A DNA stretch of 42,389 bases. Origin: JAXLYX01 sp046351215. Its GTDB lineage: Bacteria; Myxococcota_A; Polyangia; Polyangiales; Houyiibacteriaceae. A program made the translations under genes and the position numbers. The notes below the pieces were generated by a model, which saw only the letters and a program-made list of their open reading frames with translations, was not told where the DNA came from and made no database searches. Positions 1 through 7,800 of this stretch are shown here, piece after piece (positions within the stretch are counted from its first letter, which is position 1; each line of letters opens with the position of its first letter). Location: NCBI GenBank assembly GCA_046351215.1, contig JAXLYX010000029.1, positions 1 to 42,389 on the forward strand, given 5' to 3'.

Positions 1-768
1 CAGTTCCTCCACGGCGAGCAGGGGGCCCTCTTCGCCGCCGCCCAGGTCACCGAGGCCGTCCAGTTCTTCGACGGGAAGATGTACGGCGCGACGCAGGTGA
101 TGGACGAGGCACGCCACGTCGAGGTCTTCCACCGGTACCTCGACACGAAGCTGAACAAGCTCTACCAGATCAACGACAATCTCTTCACGATCATCGACGC
201 CCTGATGACCGACTCGCGCTGGGACATGAAGTTCCTCGGGATGCAGATCATGGTCGAGGGCCTGGCGCTCGGGGCCTTCGGCTCGCTCTACCGGCTCACG
301 AGCGAGCCTCTCCTCAAGGAGCTCCTCAAGAACGTGATCCAGGACGAGGCGCGTCACGTCCACTACGGCGTGCTCGCCCTCCGCGAGCACTTCAAGAACC
401 ACATCACCGAGAAGGAGCGCGAGGAACGCGAGGACTGGGCCTTCGAGGTCGCGCTGCTCATGAAGAACCGCTTCCTCGCCTTCGAGGTCTACGACGAGAT
501 GTTCGCCCACCGGCTCACGCGGAAGCAGTGGGCGGACGTCGTCACCACGTCGCCCGGGCTCGAGGAGTTCCGGCGGGTGATGTTCACGCGCCTCGTCCCG
601 AACCTCCGCGAGATCGGCATCCTCACGCCGCGCATGTACCCGCACTACGAACGGGTCGGGCTCATGAAGTACTTCGGCATGAAGTCCGCCGATCAGCTCG
701 ACGAGAAGCAGCTCATCCAGGACCTCGATTCGACCCCGGTCGACCTCGGCGCGCTCGCGGCCGAGTGA
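1..768 (+). CDS. Diiron ferritin-like protein, 5' end outside the window
   Basis: The frame is open from base 1, so the N-terminus is missing; the visible part is 255 residues. It shows the four-helix diiron pattern: a first Glu in the helix around AAQVTEA, the first ExxH in DEARHVEVF, a third-helix Glu in MVEGLALGAF, and the second ExxH in QDEARHVHYG. These residues bind two irons in ferritin-like and ribonucleotide reductase R2-like oxygenases and oxidases. Without the N-terminus or a search I cannot separate an R2-like or AurF-like oxygenase from a rubrerythrin-type protein, so the substrate is unknown. A strong hairpin 22 bases after the stop suggests the transcript ends here and that the sigma gene downstream is a separate unit. 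Confidence 0.75.
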   Translation, partial: QFLHGEQGALFAAAQVTEAVQFFDGKMYGATQVMDEARHVEVFHRYLDTKLNKLYQINDNLFTIIDALMTDSRWDMKFLGMQIMVEGLALGAFGSLYRLTSEPLLKELLKNVIQDEARHVHYGVLALREHFKNHITEKEREEREDWAFEVALLMKNRFLAFEVYDEMFAHRLTRKQWADVVTTSPGLEEFRRVMFTRLVPNLREIGILTPRMYPHYERVGLMKYFGMKSADQLDEKQLIQDLDSTPVDLGALAAE

Positions 769-789
769 GGCGGATCGACGCGCGCTCCA

Positions 790-827
790 CGAGGGCCGGC
801 TCCCCGAACGCGGGGGGCGGGCCCTCG
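790..827 (+). terminator. Rho-independent-type terminator after ferritin-like gene
   Basis: Arms 790-805 and 812-827 pair over 16 positions with one G-G mismatch and one G-T wobble around a six-base loop (gaacgc). A short T run (833-835) and T-rich stretch follow. The position just after the stop at 768 fits transcription termination. Confidence 0.7.
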
Positions 828-839
828 CGCCGTTTCGTC

Positions 840-1075
840 CCAAGACACGGACGCGCCTACAATTGCAGCGGATTGGCCACTTGACGGCGTCGATTCGAGT
901 GCGCACGCTAAGGCTTGGATAGCTTTGCCTAGCATTGGCCATTCGAACGGTCCCCGGATCTCCGAGCGCGCAGGTGGGAAGCGCGACGGAACCGGTGCGG
1001 GCCTCGATCTTTCCGCCGCACCCAAGCCGGGTGCGCGCGGCGGTGTCCGTCCCCTCGAACACGAAAGGCCTTACC
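840..1075 (+). promoter_or_regulatory. Untranslated region before the sigma-factor gene
   Basis: The 307-base gap between 768 and 1076 holds the terminator and then about 235 bases with no convincing gene. TTGACG at 881-886 resembles a -35 box, but no good -10 sits at 16-18 bases. An imperfect hairpin pairs 907-914 (GCTAAGGC) with 927-933 (GCCTAGC), one A bulged. The frame remains open upstream to an ATG at 935, so part of this region could be coding if that start is used; I consider it leader because the sequence there does not resemble a sigma factor. Confidence 0.3.
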
Positions 1076-2428
1076 TTGAATCACCAAACCACGCTCGATC
1101 GGAATGCGTACGATGACGCCCTCCACGGCTTCCTGACGGAAGCGCGGCGTCGAGGCTTCGTCGACTACGACGCGGTGTCGGACTTCCTGGCTCGCGGCGA
1201 GGTGAACGAAGACACCATCGGAACCCTGCTGCGACGGCTCGAGAGGGAGCGCATCCCGCTCGTCGACACGTCGCCCGGCCGGGGCGAGGACGGGGATTCG
1301 AGACCGCGCAAGAAGCGCATCAAGACGTCGCCGAGCGAGCCTGTGCAGGCGTATCTCGACTGGATGGGCCAGGTCAGCCTGCTCACCCGCGAGGGAGAGG
1401 TCGAGCTCGCCCGGATCATCGAGCGCGGACGCCGCTCGATCTTCGAGACGGTCGTCGGCTCCGGCGTGAAGGTGCCGGGTCTGGCAGAGCTCGTCGGACG
1501 CGTCGAGGAGGGCCAGCTCCGCCCCCACGAGGCGGTGGTCGAGGAGGCCTTCGAGGCGGCGCTCGAGCGGCTCAAGGATTACGGTCGGCGCATCGAAGCG
1601 GCCGACGAGAAGGCCCGGAAGAAGGTCGAGCACGATCTCGGCCGGACGGCCAAGGCCGTCTCGGACGTGCTCTCGAAGGTCGAGTCGGCCCGGGCCGAGG
1701 TCGAGCAGGCGAAGGCCGAGATGATCGAGGCGAACCTCCGCCTCGTGGTCGCCATCGCGAAGAAGTACCTGAAGCGCGGCCTCCCGTTCCTCGATCTCGT
1801 GCAGGAGGGCAACATGGGCCTCATGCGCGCGATCGACAAATTCGACTACGCGCGAGGCTACAAGCTCTCGACCTACGCTTCGTGGTGGATTCGTCAGTCG
1901 ATGGCGCGCGCCGCCACGGATCAGGCGCGGACCATCCGGATCCCCGTGCACGCGTACGAGCTCCTGACGAAGGTCATGAGCACGGCGCGGCGGCTCGTGT
2001 CGACGCTCGGGCGCGATCCCTCGCCGGAGGAGATCGCACAGCGCCTGAAGGTGCCGGTCGAGCAGGTCCACTCGCTGCTCACCATCTCGCGCGACACGAT
2101 CTCCCTCGAAACGCCGGTCGGAAGCGAATCCGCCAGCGAGCTCGGCGACCTCCTCGCCGACGACGCGTCGGTCTCGCCGGTCGACACGATGGCCGGTGGC
2201 GATCTGTCCGAGACCGTCGAGAAGGCGCTGTCCCAGCTGAATCCGCGCGAGCAGCAGATCCTCCGCATGCGCTTCGGCCTCGGAGAGACCGAGGAGAGCA
2301 CCCTCGCCGAGATCGGCCGTGAATTCGGCCTCTCGCGCGAGCGCATCCGGCAGCTCCAGGCGCTCGCGCTACGGAAGCTGCGGAACACCAAGGAAATGGA
2401 CGACCTCGAGGCCTACGTCAGCGCCTGA
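1076..2428 (+). CDS. RNA polymerase sigma factor, RpoD/RpoS type
   Basis: A 450-residue sigma-70 protein directs RNA polymerase to promoters. In order: a region 1.1-like helical segment (about residues 5-60), region 1.2 (SEPVQAYLDWMGQVSLLTRE), a short non-conserved insert, regions 2.1-2.4 with EANLRLVVAIAKKYLKRGLP and YASWWIRQSMARAATDQART, region 3, and region 4.2 with LSRERIRQLQALALRKLR. The TTG at 1076 is my choice because AAAGG lies seven bases upstream and similarity begins there; an in-frame ATG at 935 would add 47 residues of sigma-unlike sequence. At this length it is shorter than most deltaproteobacterial RpoD proteins, so it may be an alternative group 2 factor rather than the main one. 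It is transcribed alone and followed by a strong terminator. Confidence 0.9.
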   Translation: MNHQTTLDRNAYDDALHGFLTEARRRGFVDYDAVSDFLARGEVNEDTIGTLLRRLERERIPLVDTSPGRGEDGDSRPRKKRIKTSPSEPVQAYLDWMGQVSLLTREGEVELARIIERGRRSIFETVVGSGVKVPGLAELVGRVEEGQLRPHEAVVEEAFEAALERLKDYGRRIEAADEKARKKVEHDLGRTAKAVSDVLSKVESARAEVEQAKAEMIEANLRLVVAIAKKYLKRGLPFLDLVQEGNMGLMRAIDKFDYARGYKLSTYASWWIRQSMARAATDQARTIRIPVHAYELLTKVMSTARRLVSTLGRDPSPEEIAQRLKVPVEQVHSLLTISRDTISLETPVGSESASELGDLLADDASVSPVDTMAGGDLSETVEKALSQLNPREQQILRMRFGLGETEESTLAEIGREFGLSRERIRQLQALALRKLRNTKEMDDLEAYVSA

Positions 2429-2457
2429 CGGAGACCGAGGGGCCTGCCCCGACGCGA

Positions 2458-2492
2458 CGCGGCGGATGGAACTCTCGTTCCAATCCGCCGCG
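2458..2492 (+). terminator. Terminator after the sigma-factor gene
   Basis: Arms 2458-2472 and 2477-2492 pair over 15 bases with a single bulged A (2482) and a four-base loop (tctc). The tail TTCGTTCGT is only moderately T-rich. It lies 30 bases after the sigma stop and before the next start at 2521. Confidence 0.7.
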
Positions 2493-2520
2493 TTCGTTCG
2501 TATCCTGCGCGAGAGCTGTC

Positions 2521-3012
2521 ATGTCTTCTGCTCCCTCGACCTCCGCACCGCGTCCCCTGCAGCGCGTCGTCTACGACTCCGGTGGATGCCGGCTCATCCT
2601 CGACTTCTGGCCCGTGGCGGTGGCCGTTCTCGGGGGCGCCGGGACCCGCGCGGACTACTCCGGGCTCCTCGAGGCGATCGACCGCCACGTGATCGCGCGA
2701 CGCGAGCCCTACGTCATCGTCACCGACTCCCGCCCGATGCACGGCCCCCCGCCCGCCGACGTGCGGCGGGAGATCAGCGAGTGGATGAAGAAGAACGCCA
2801 CCGGTCACACCAGCCTCGGCTCGGTCACGATCGTCGGCAACGCCCTCGTCCGCGGCGCCCTCACCGCCCTCTACTGGCTCTTCGAGCCCCCGAATCCGCA
2901 GGGGGTCGTCGGCGGCTGGGTCGAGGCGCGCGACTGGGCCGTCCGGCGCTTCGAGCTCGCGGGGCGAGCCGTCCCGCCCGCGCTCGCGTCGGCGGACCGC
3001 GAGCCGTACTGA
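2521..3012 (+). CDS. Hypothetical protein, possibly STAS/SpoIIAA-like fold
   Basis: A 163-residue soluble protein with no signal peptide or membrane segment. The pattern of a beta-rich start (RVVYDSGGCRLILDFWPVAV), a helix, a strand (PYVIVTDSR), and a long charged helix (ADVRREISEWMKKN) recalls the STAS/SpoIIAA-like proteins that are common and mostly uncharacterised in myxobacteria. I cannot confirm this without a structure or profile search. The start is preceded by a weak GAGAG ribosome site. It stands alone between the sigma terminator and the nos cluster, 195 bases upstream of the cytochrome gene, so nothing in the context assigns it a function. Confidence 0.65.
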   Translation: MSSAPSTSAPRPLQRVVYDSGGCRLILDFWPVAVAVLGGAGTRADYSGLLEAIDRHVIARREPYVIVTDSRPMHGPPPADVRREISEWMKKNATGHTSLGSVTIVGNALVRGALTALYWLFEPPNPQGVVGGWVEARDWAVRRFELAGRAVPPALASADREPY

Positions 3013-3128
3013 GCCCGTCCGCTCGGGTCCTCGAGGGGGGCCCCTGGATCGCAAGGGCTTCGTCCCCCCGCGCAGGACTTGCGCGCGCCCGCCTCGGGCG
3101 CCCCGCCGTGCGACGAATTGCCGCATGT

Positions 3129-3154
3129 TACGCGCCGAATACGGGCGGCGCGTA
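3129..3154 (+). promoter_or_regulatory. Perfect 8-bp inverted repeat upstream of the nos operon
   Basis: TACGCGCC at 3129-3136 and GGCGCGTA at 3147-3154 are exact reverse complements around ten bases. The site lies 54 bases before the cytochrome start, in the only substantial untranslated gap (3013-3207) ahead of the nine-gene block. It could be an operator or an RNA hairpin. It does not match the TTGAT-N4-ATCAA consensus of FNR/NNR regulators. I found no convincing -35/-10 pair in the gap. Confidence 0.4.
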
Positions 3155-3207
3155 TTTGGTACGGACTTTGCTGAATAGGGGGTCGAGCGACCGAAGGAGC
3201 CGACCCG

Positions 3208-3645
3208 ATGATCCGTATCCCGACCCGACCGACCCTCCTCGCCCTGGGCCTCCTGCTCGCCCTGGGTGGTTGCGGTAGCAACGAGCCAGCTTCCCAAGGA
3301 GGAGGGGGCGCCGCGCCCTCGGAACAGGCGGCCACGGGCGCCGCCGCTCCGAGCGGTGACGCACGCGCCGAGGCGGAGAGCATCTTCACGAACCGCTGCG
3401 TGCCGTGCCACGGCCCGCGGGGCGCCGGCGACGGCCCCGCTTCGGCCGGTCTCGATCCGAAGCCGCGGAATTTCCAGGACCACGCGTGGCAGCAGTCGGT
3501 CAACGACGACCACATCGCCCGCATCATCCAGTACGGCGGCTCCGCGGTCGGCAAGAGCGCCGCGATGCCCGCCAACCCCGACCTGCAGGACAAGCAGGCG
3601 GTGGTCACGGCGCTCGTGGCCTACGTGCGGAGTCTCGGGAACTGA
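3208..3645 (+). CDS. Lipoprotein c-type cytochrome of the nos cluster
   Basis: A 145-residue monoheme cytochrome c. A type II signal peptide ends in a lipobox LALGGC with the lipid-bearing Cys near residue 22. A Gly/Ala/Ser-rich linker of about 30 residues follows. The class I cytochrome domain has the heme site CVPCH (residues 64-68) and a likely distal Met in KSAAMPA (about residue 120). AAGGAG sits at ribosome-site distance from the ATG. Being first in the operon and 82 bases ahead of nosZ, it probably carries electrons to NosZ from the bc1 complex or a quinol-cytochrome oxidoreductase. That fits Sec-type (clade II) nos clusters, which often have dedicated cytochromes and lack NosR. Confidence 0.85.
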   Translation: MIRIPTRPTLLALGLLLALGGCGSNEPASQGGGGAAPSEQAATGAAAPSGDARAEAESIFTNRCVPCHGPRGAGDGPASAGLDPKPRNFQDHAWQQSVNDDHIARIIQYGGSAVGKSAAMPANPDLQDKQAVVTALVAYVRSLGN

Positions 3646-3658
3646 GGATCCCGCTCTT

Positions 3659-3677
3659 TCCGAGAAGTGTTCTCGGA
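3659..3677 (+). other. Perfect intergenic hairpin between cytochrome gene and nosZ
   Basis: TCCGAGAA (3659-3666) and TTCTCGGA (3670-3677) pair perfectly around a three-base loop. No T tract follows, so it is unlikely to stop transcription completely. In this position it could protect or process the mRNA and set the cytochrome:NosZ ratio. Confidence 0.45.
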
Positions 3678-3687
3678 CGTCGTCGCG

Positions 3688-3721
3688 CTCCGGGGCGCGG
3701 GGGCGTTGCCATGCCCGGAGG
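3688..3721 (+). promoter_or_regulatory. nosZ: nosZ ribosome-binding site within a possible hairpin
   Basis: The nosZ Shine-Dalgarno GGAGG (3717-3721) lies seven to eleven bases before the ATG at 3728. Its 5' part belongs to CCCGGAG (3714-3720), the exact complement of CTCCGGG at 3688-3694, with a 19-base loop. If the stem forms, the site would be partly closed to ribosomes. A six-codon frame (ATG 3711, peptide MPGGGT) ends in a TGA that overlaps the nosZ ATG, but it has no ribosome site. Confidence 0.4.
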
Positions 3722-3727
3722 TGGAAC

Positions 3728-5752
3728 ATGAGTAAGTGGAAGAAGGTCGGCAAACTGGCCGCCGCCGCCCTCGTCGGCGTGGGAACGCTCGTCGGAGCGG
3801 GCTCGGCCATGACGGCGTGCGGCAGCGGAGGCGGCACCCAGGCGCCCGCCGCGGGCGGCTCCGGACGAAGCGTCCAGGAGCTGATGCGCGCGCGCAATCT
3901 CAGCGAACAGGACGTCCAGAACGCCCTCGCGACCTACACGCCGACCGGCCGTCGCGACGAGTTCGTGATGTTCGCGTCCGGCGGCCATGGCGGCAACATG
4001 ATCGTCATCGGCATCCCCAGCATGCGCATCCTGAAGTACGTCGGCGTCTTCACGCCGGAACCGTGGCAGGGCTACGGCTTCGACGAGCAGACGCAGGGAG
4101 TGCTCCGGGAGGGTCGCCGCTCGGGTCACGACATCACCTGGGGCGACATGCACCATCCGGCGCTCTCGGAGACCAACGGCGAGTACGACGGTCAGTTCAT
4201 CTTCGTCGGTGACAAGGCCAACGCCCGCGTCGCCGTCGTGAACCTCACGGACTTCGTCACGACGCAGATCGTGTCGACCGACCTCATCCAGTCGGATCAC
4301 GGCGCGGCGTTCGTCACGCCGAACACGGACTACGTCGTCGAGACCTCGCAGTACCCGGCGCCCCTCGGCGGCGCGTACGCCGACGTCAGCCAGTACAACG
4401 ATCGGTACCGCGGCGCGGCGATCTTCTGGAAGTTCGACCGCCAGCGCGGCCGGATCGACACCGCGCAGTCCTGGGCCGTCGAGCTCCCGCCCTACATGCA
4501 GGACCTCGCCGACATGGGCAAGCGCGCGTCGGACGGCTGGGCCTTCTTCAACTCGTTCGACACCGAGCGCGCCTACGGCGGCAACCAGGAAGGTCGTCCG
4601 AACCTCGAGTCGGGCGCCTCGCAGAACGACATGGACTACCTCCACTGCTTCAACTGGAAGCGGGCGGAGGAGGTCGTGCGTCAGGGCAAGACCGAGACGA
4701 TCGCCGGCATGCGGACGATCCGCCTGCAGACCGCGATCGACGAGGGCCTCCTCTACTTCGTCCCCGAGCCGAAGAGCCCGCACGGCGCCGACGTCTCGCC
4801 GGACGGCAAGGACATCGTCGTCGGCGGCAAGCTCGACACGCACGCGACCGTCTACTCGATCGACAACATCAACCGCCTCGTGCGCGAGCGTCGGTTCGAG
4901 GGCCGCGACCCCTACGGCGTGCCCATCCTCCCGTTCCGCGAGGCGATCCGCGGTCAGGTCGAGCTCGGCCTCGGGCCCCTGCACACGCAGTTCGACAACC
5001 ACGGAAATGCCTTCACCTCGCTCTTCCTCGAGTCGAAGGTCGTGTCGTGGTCGCTCCGTGACCTCCGCGTCCTGAACAAGGTCTCGACCCACTACAACAT
5101 CGGCCACATCGCCGCCGTCGAGGGCGACACCGTCTCGCCGGGCGGCCGCTACCTGATGGCGATGAACAAGTGGGCGCTCGACCGCTTCAATCCGGTCGGC
5201 CCGCTGCTCCCGCAGAACTTCCAGCTGGTCGACATCAGCGATCCCTCGCACATGCGCGTCCTCTACGACCTGCCGATCCCCCTCGGCGAGCCGCACTACG
5301 CGCAGATCATCCGGGCGGACCGTCTCCATCCGATCGACGTCTATCGCCCCGCCGGCGAGGACCCGATCACCCACCAGCCCTCGCCGAACGCCGTCACCGG
5401 CGGTCGCGAGCGCATCGAGCGGCGCGACGACGGAGTGCACGTCTACATGACGGCGATCCGCAGCCACTTCACGCCGGACACCATCCGCGTGCACCAGGGC
5501 GACGTCGTGCACTTCCACATCACGAACGTCGAGCAGGCGCACGACGCCACGCACGGTTTCGCGATCGGAGCGCACAACGTGAACCTCAGCCTCGAGCCGG
5601 GCGAGCACGCGGACGTCACCATCCGCGCGGACCACGCGGGCGTCTTCCCGCTCTACTGCACCGAGTTCTGCTCGGCGCTCCACCTCGAGATGGCCGGCTA
5701 CCTCCTCGTCGAGCCCGCGGGCGGCGCTGCCGCTCCGGCCCCGGCGCAGTGA
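3728..5752 (+). CDS. nosZ: Nitrous oxide reductase, Sec-type, possible lipoprotein
   Basis: NosZ reduces N2O to N2 outside the cytoplasmic membrane. The 674-residue protein has an N-terminal beta-propeller carrying the CuZ centre. All seven expected His sites are visible: two in GDMHHPALSETNGEYDG (about 141), then SDHGAAF, SPHGADVSPDG (about 351), LGPLHTQFDNHGN, YNIGHIA and GEPHYAQ. The C-terminal cupredoxin domain holds the CuA site, with THGF and YCTEFCSALHLEM (about 642-655). The signal lacks a twin-arginine motif and is Sec-type, as in clade II enzymes. It ends SAMTAC followed by a Gly/Ser/Ala linker, which fits a lipobox, so the enzyme may be membrane-tethered. The ATG at 3728 is supported by GGAGG upstream. 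Confidence 0.95.
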   Translation: MSKWKKVGKLAAAALVGVGTLVGAGSAMTACGSGGGTQAPAAGGSGRSVQELMRARNLSEQDVQNALATYTPTGRRDEFVMFASGGHGGNMIVIGIPSMRILKYVGVFTPEPWQGYGFDEQTQGVLREGRRSGHDITWGDMHHPALSETNGEYDGQFIFVGDKANARVAVVNLTDFVTTQIVSTDLIQSDHGAAFVTPNTDYVVETSQYPAPLGGAYADVSQYNDRYRGAAIFWKFDRQRGRIDTAQSWAVELPPYMQDLADMGKRASDGWAFFNSFDTERAYGGNQEGRPNLESGASQNDMDYLHCFNWKRAEEVVRQGKTETIAGMRTIRLQTAIDEGLLYFVPEPKSPHGADVSPDGKDIVVGGKLDTHATVYSIDNINRLVRERRFEGRDPYGVPILPFREAIRGQVELGLGPLHTQFDNHGNAFTSLFLESKVVSWSLRDLRVLNKVSTHYNIGHIAAVEGDTVSPGGRYLMAMNKWALDRFNPVGPLLPQNFQLVDISDPSHMRVLYDLPIPLGEPHYAQIIRADRLHPIDVYRPAGEDPITHQPSPNAVTGGRERIERRDDGVHVYMTAIRSHFTPDTIRVHQGDVVHFHITNVEQAHDATHGFAIGAHNVNLSLEPGEHADVTIRADHAGVFPLYCTEFCSALHLEMAGYLLVEPAGGAAAPAPAQ

Positions 5753-5779
5753 GCCGAGCCAGCCTCTAGGACGACGACC

Positions 5780-7108
5780 GTGCGCCACCCTCTGTCCCTT
5801 CGTCCCCTCCTCCTCTGCCTCGTCACGCTCGCTCCGGCCTGCGCGACGAGGGGAGGCTCGGTCCGGGACCTCGGGCTCCGCGAGACGGAACACCGTTACG
5901 CGAAGCCCGAAGGGTGCAGGGAGGTGGCGCCCGGCGATCGCATCGAGGACACGGTCCGCGACGCCCCGGAGGGCTCGGCCCTCTGCCTCGCCCCCGGCGA
6001 GCATCGCGGCCCCCTGCACGTCACGAAGCGGATCACGGTCTGGGGCCCACGCGAGGCCCGGATCACCTCCACGGGGACCGGCACCACGGTCGAGGTCCGC
6101 GCTCCCGGCACCCGCCTCGTCGGCTTCACGGTCGACGGGAGCGGCGGCCGTTACGACACCGACGACGCGGCGATCAAGGTCCACTCGGACGACGTCACCG
6201 TCGAAGGCGTCTCCGTCGTCCATGCGACATTCGGCATCCTCGTCGAGCGCGTGAAGCGCGCCCGGATCGTCCGGAACCGCGTGCAGGGGAACCCTGCCAC
6301 CCAGATGGGCCTGCGCGGAGACGCGATCCGCCTCTGGGAGACGACGGATTCCCTCGTCGAGGCGAACCACGTCTCGAACGCACGGGACATGGTCTTCTGG
6401 TACTCGTCGCGCAACCGACTCCTGCGGAACGTGGTCGAGGGCGGCCGCTACGGTACCCACCTCATGTACAGCCACGAGAACCGAATCGAGGGCAACCGCT
6501 TCCTCGGCAGCATCGTCGGGACCTTCGTGATGTACAGCCACGACGTCGTCATCCGTCGCAACCAATACGTCGACATGTCGACGCCGGCCGGGATGGGTGT
6601 CGGCCTCAAGGAGTCGAGCGACATCCGCGTCGAGTCGAACTCCTTCGTCCACTGCAATTCGGGGCTCTACATCGACACGAGCCCCCTCGGGGTCGATTCG
6701 TACGATCACATCGATCGGAACGACTTCGCCCTGAACGACGCGGCCGTCGTCTTCCACGGGACCACGGAGCGCAATCTCTTCCGCCGGAACGTGCTCCGCT
6801 CGAATCGCGAGCAGGTCCGGGTCGAGGGAGGGAACGACGCGCTCGGCTCCGACTGGAAGGAGAACCACTTCGACGACTACCGCGGATACGATTTGAACTC
6901 CGACGGAATCGGGGACGTGCCCTACGAAGAGCGCAGCCTCGCCGGCCAGCTCGAGAGCGACCGGCCGAACCTGGCGTTCTTCCACGGCACCCCGGCGCGC
7001 GCGGTCGTCGACGCACTCGGCCAGCTCGTGCCACTGTTCGCACCGCGACTGCTCGTGGTCGACGCGCGGCCCCTCGTCGCGCGCCCCGGGCGTGGAGGTG
7101 CAGAGTGA
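5780..7108 (+). CDS. nosD: NosD, periplasmic copper-maturation protein
   Basis: A 442-residue exported protein required with NosF and NosY to assemble the CuZ site of NosZ. After a hydrophobic signal (LLLCLVTLAPACA) it is a right-handed beta-helix of the CASH/NosD type, with repeating turns such as NRIEGNRF, NRLLRNVV and SDIRVESNSF from about residue 95 to 360. The segment WKENHFDDYRGYDLNSDGIG is typical of the family's C-terminal part. The start is GTG. It begins 27 bases after nosZ, and its TGA overlaps the nosF GTG (GTGA), so translation is probably coupled. A Cys near the end of the signal sits in LAPAC, a poor lipobox, so ordinary signal cleavage is more likely. Confidence 0.92.
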   Translation: MRHPLSLRPLLLCLVTLAPACATRGGSVRDLGLRETEHRYAKPEGCREVAPGDRIEDTVRDAPEGSALCLAPGEHRGPLHVTKRITVWGPREARITSTGTGTTVEVRAPGTRLVGFTVDGSGGRYDTDDAAIKVHSDDVTVEGVSVVHATFGILVERVKRARIVRNRVQGNPATQMGLRGDAIRLWETTDSLVEANHVSNARDMVFWYSSRNRLLRNVVEGGRYGTHLMYSHENRIEGNRFLGSIVGTFVMYSHDVVIRRNQYVDMSTPAGMGVGLKESSDIRVESNSFVHCNSGLYIDTSPLGVDSYDHIDRNDFALNDAAVVFHGTTERNLFRRNVLRSNREQVRVEGGNDALGSDWKENHFDDYRGYDLNSDGIGDVPYEERSLAGQLESDRPNLAFFHGTPARAVVDALGQLVPLFAPRLLVVDARPLVARPGRGGAE

Positions 7109-7800
7109 ACATCGTGCTCGAGAACGTCTCCAAGCGCTTCGCCGATCAGGAAGCGCTCCGCGGCATCGATCTCGCCGTCGAGACCGGGACGCGGCTCGCG
7201 CTCGTGGGTCCGAACGGCTCCGGCAAGTCGACGTTGCTCCGCATCCTGATGGGCCTGCTCTCGGCGGAGGGCAAGGTCCTCCTCGACGATCGCGATCCGT
7301 TCCGGAACCGACAGGCGATCGCGCATCGGCTCGCCTACGTGCCGCAGACCGCCCCCCAGCTCGGAGCGAGCGTCCGCGACGTCGTCCGGGCGGTGGCCGA
7401 TCTCCGCGGGATCGACGTCCCACACATCGCGGCGCAAGCGGATCGCCTCGGCCTCGATCTCGAGTCGAACCGGGAGAAGGCCTTCCGCTCGCTCTCCGGC
7501 GGCATGAAGCAGAAGCTCCTCATCGCCCTCGCGTTCTCGTCCGAGGCCAGCCTCTTCATCCTCGACGAGCCCACGGCGAGCCTGGACACCAGCGCACGCG
7601 ACACCTTCCTCGCCATGCTCGACGAGGCGTCGAAGAACGCTTCCGTCCTGCTCTGCTCCCACCGCCCGGACGACGTGCAGAAGCTCGTCAGCCGGATGGT
7701 CGAGCTCGGAGAGGGGAAGGTCGTGCGTGACGTGACCGTCCTCGAGGGCGGTCGTGCCCCGCGCGAGTGCCCTCGGGCGGCGGAGGTCGGCCATGGATGA
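7105..7800 (+). CDS. nosF: NosF, ABC transporter ATPase
   Basis: The 231-residue ATPase subunit of the NosFY transporter, which works with NosD in CuZ maturation, probably by supplying sulfur or copper to the periplasm. It has Walker A GPNGSGKST (about 35-43), signature LSGGMKQKL, Walker B LFILDEP with the D-loop ASLD, and the switch His in LLCSHRPDDV. The GTG start is fixed by overlap with the nosD stop. The C-terminus overlaps the nosL start by eight bases. Length and motifs are normal for the family. Confidence 0.93.
   Translation: MNIVLENVSKRFADQEALRGIDLAVETGTRLALVGPNGSGKSTLLRILMGLLSAEGKVLLDDRDPFRNRQAIAHRLAYVPQTAPQLGASVRDVVRAVADLRGIDVPHIAAQADRLGLDLESNREKAFRSLSGGMKQKLLIALAFSSEASLFILDEPTASLDTSARDTFLAMLDEASKNASVLLCSHRPDDVQKLVSRMVELGEGKVVRDVTVLEGGRAPRECPRAAEVGHG

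Noticed and set aside
881..912. Sigma-70 promoter with TTGACG at 881
   Set aside because: No acceptable -10 hexamer occurs at 16-18 bases, so I report only the -35-like string within the leader entry.
935..1075. ATG-initiated 47-residue extension of the sigma factor
   Set aside because: The added residues do not resemble sigma region 1.1, and the TTG at 1076 has a ribosome site at good spacing.
3711..3731. Six-codon leader peptide MPGGGT before nosZ
   Set aside because: It has no ribosome site and is too short to separate from chance; mentioned only in the ribosome-site entry.
5780..5860. NosD as a lipoprotein
   Set aside because: The candidate Cys is in LAPAC with Pro at -2, which does not fit the lipobox rule.
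3605..7423. A 1272-codon open frame on the minus strand across the nos genes
   Set aside because: It is antisense to well-supported nos genes; its translation is low-complexity Arg/Asp/Val/Ala-rich sequence expected from G+C-rich codon bias.
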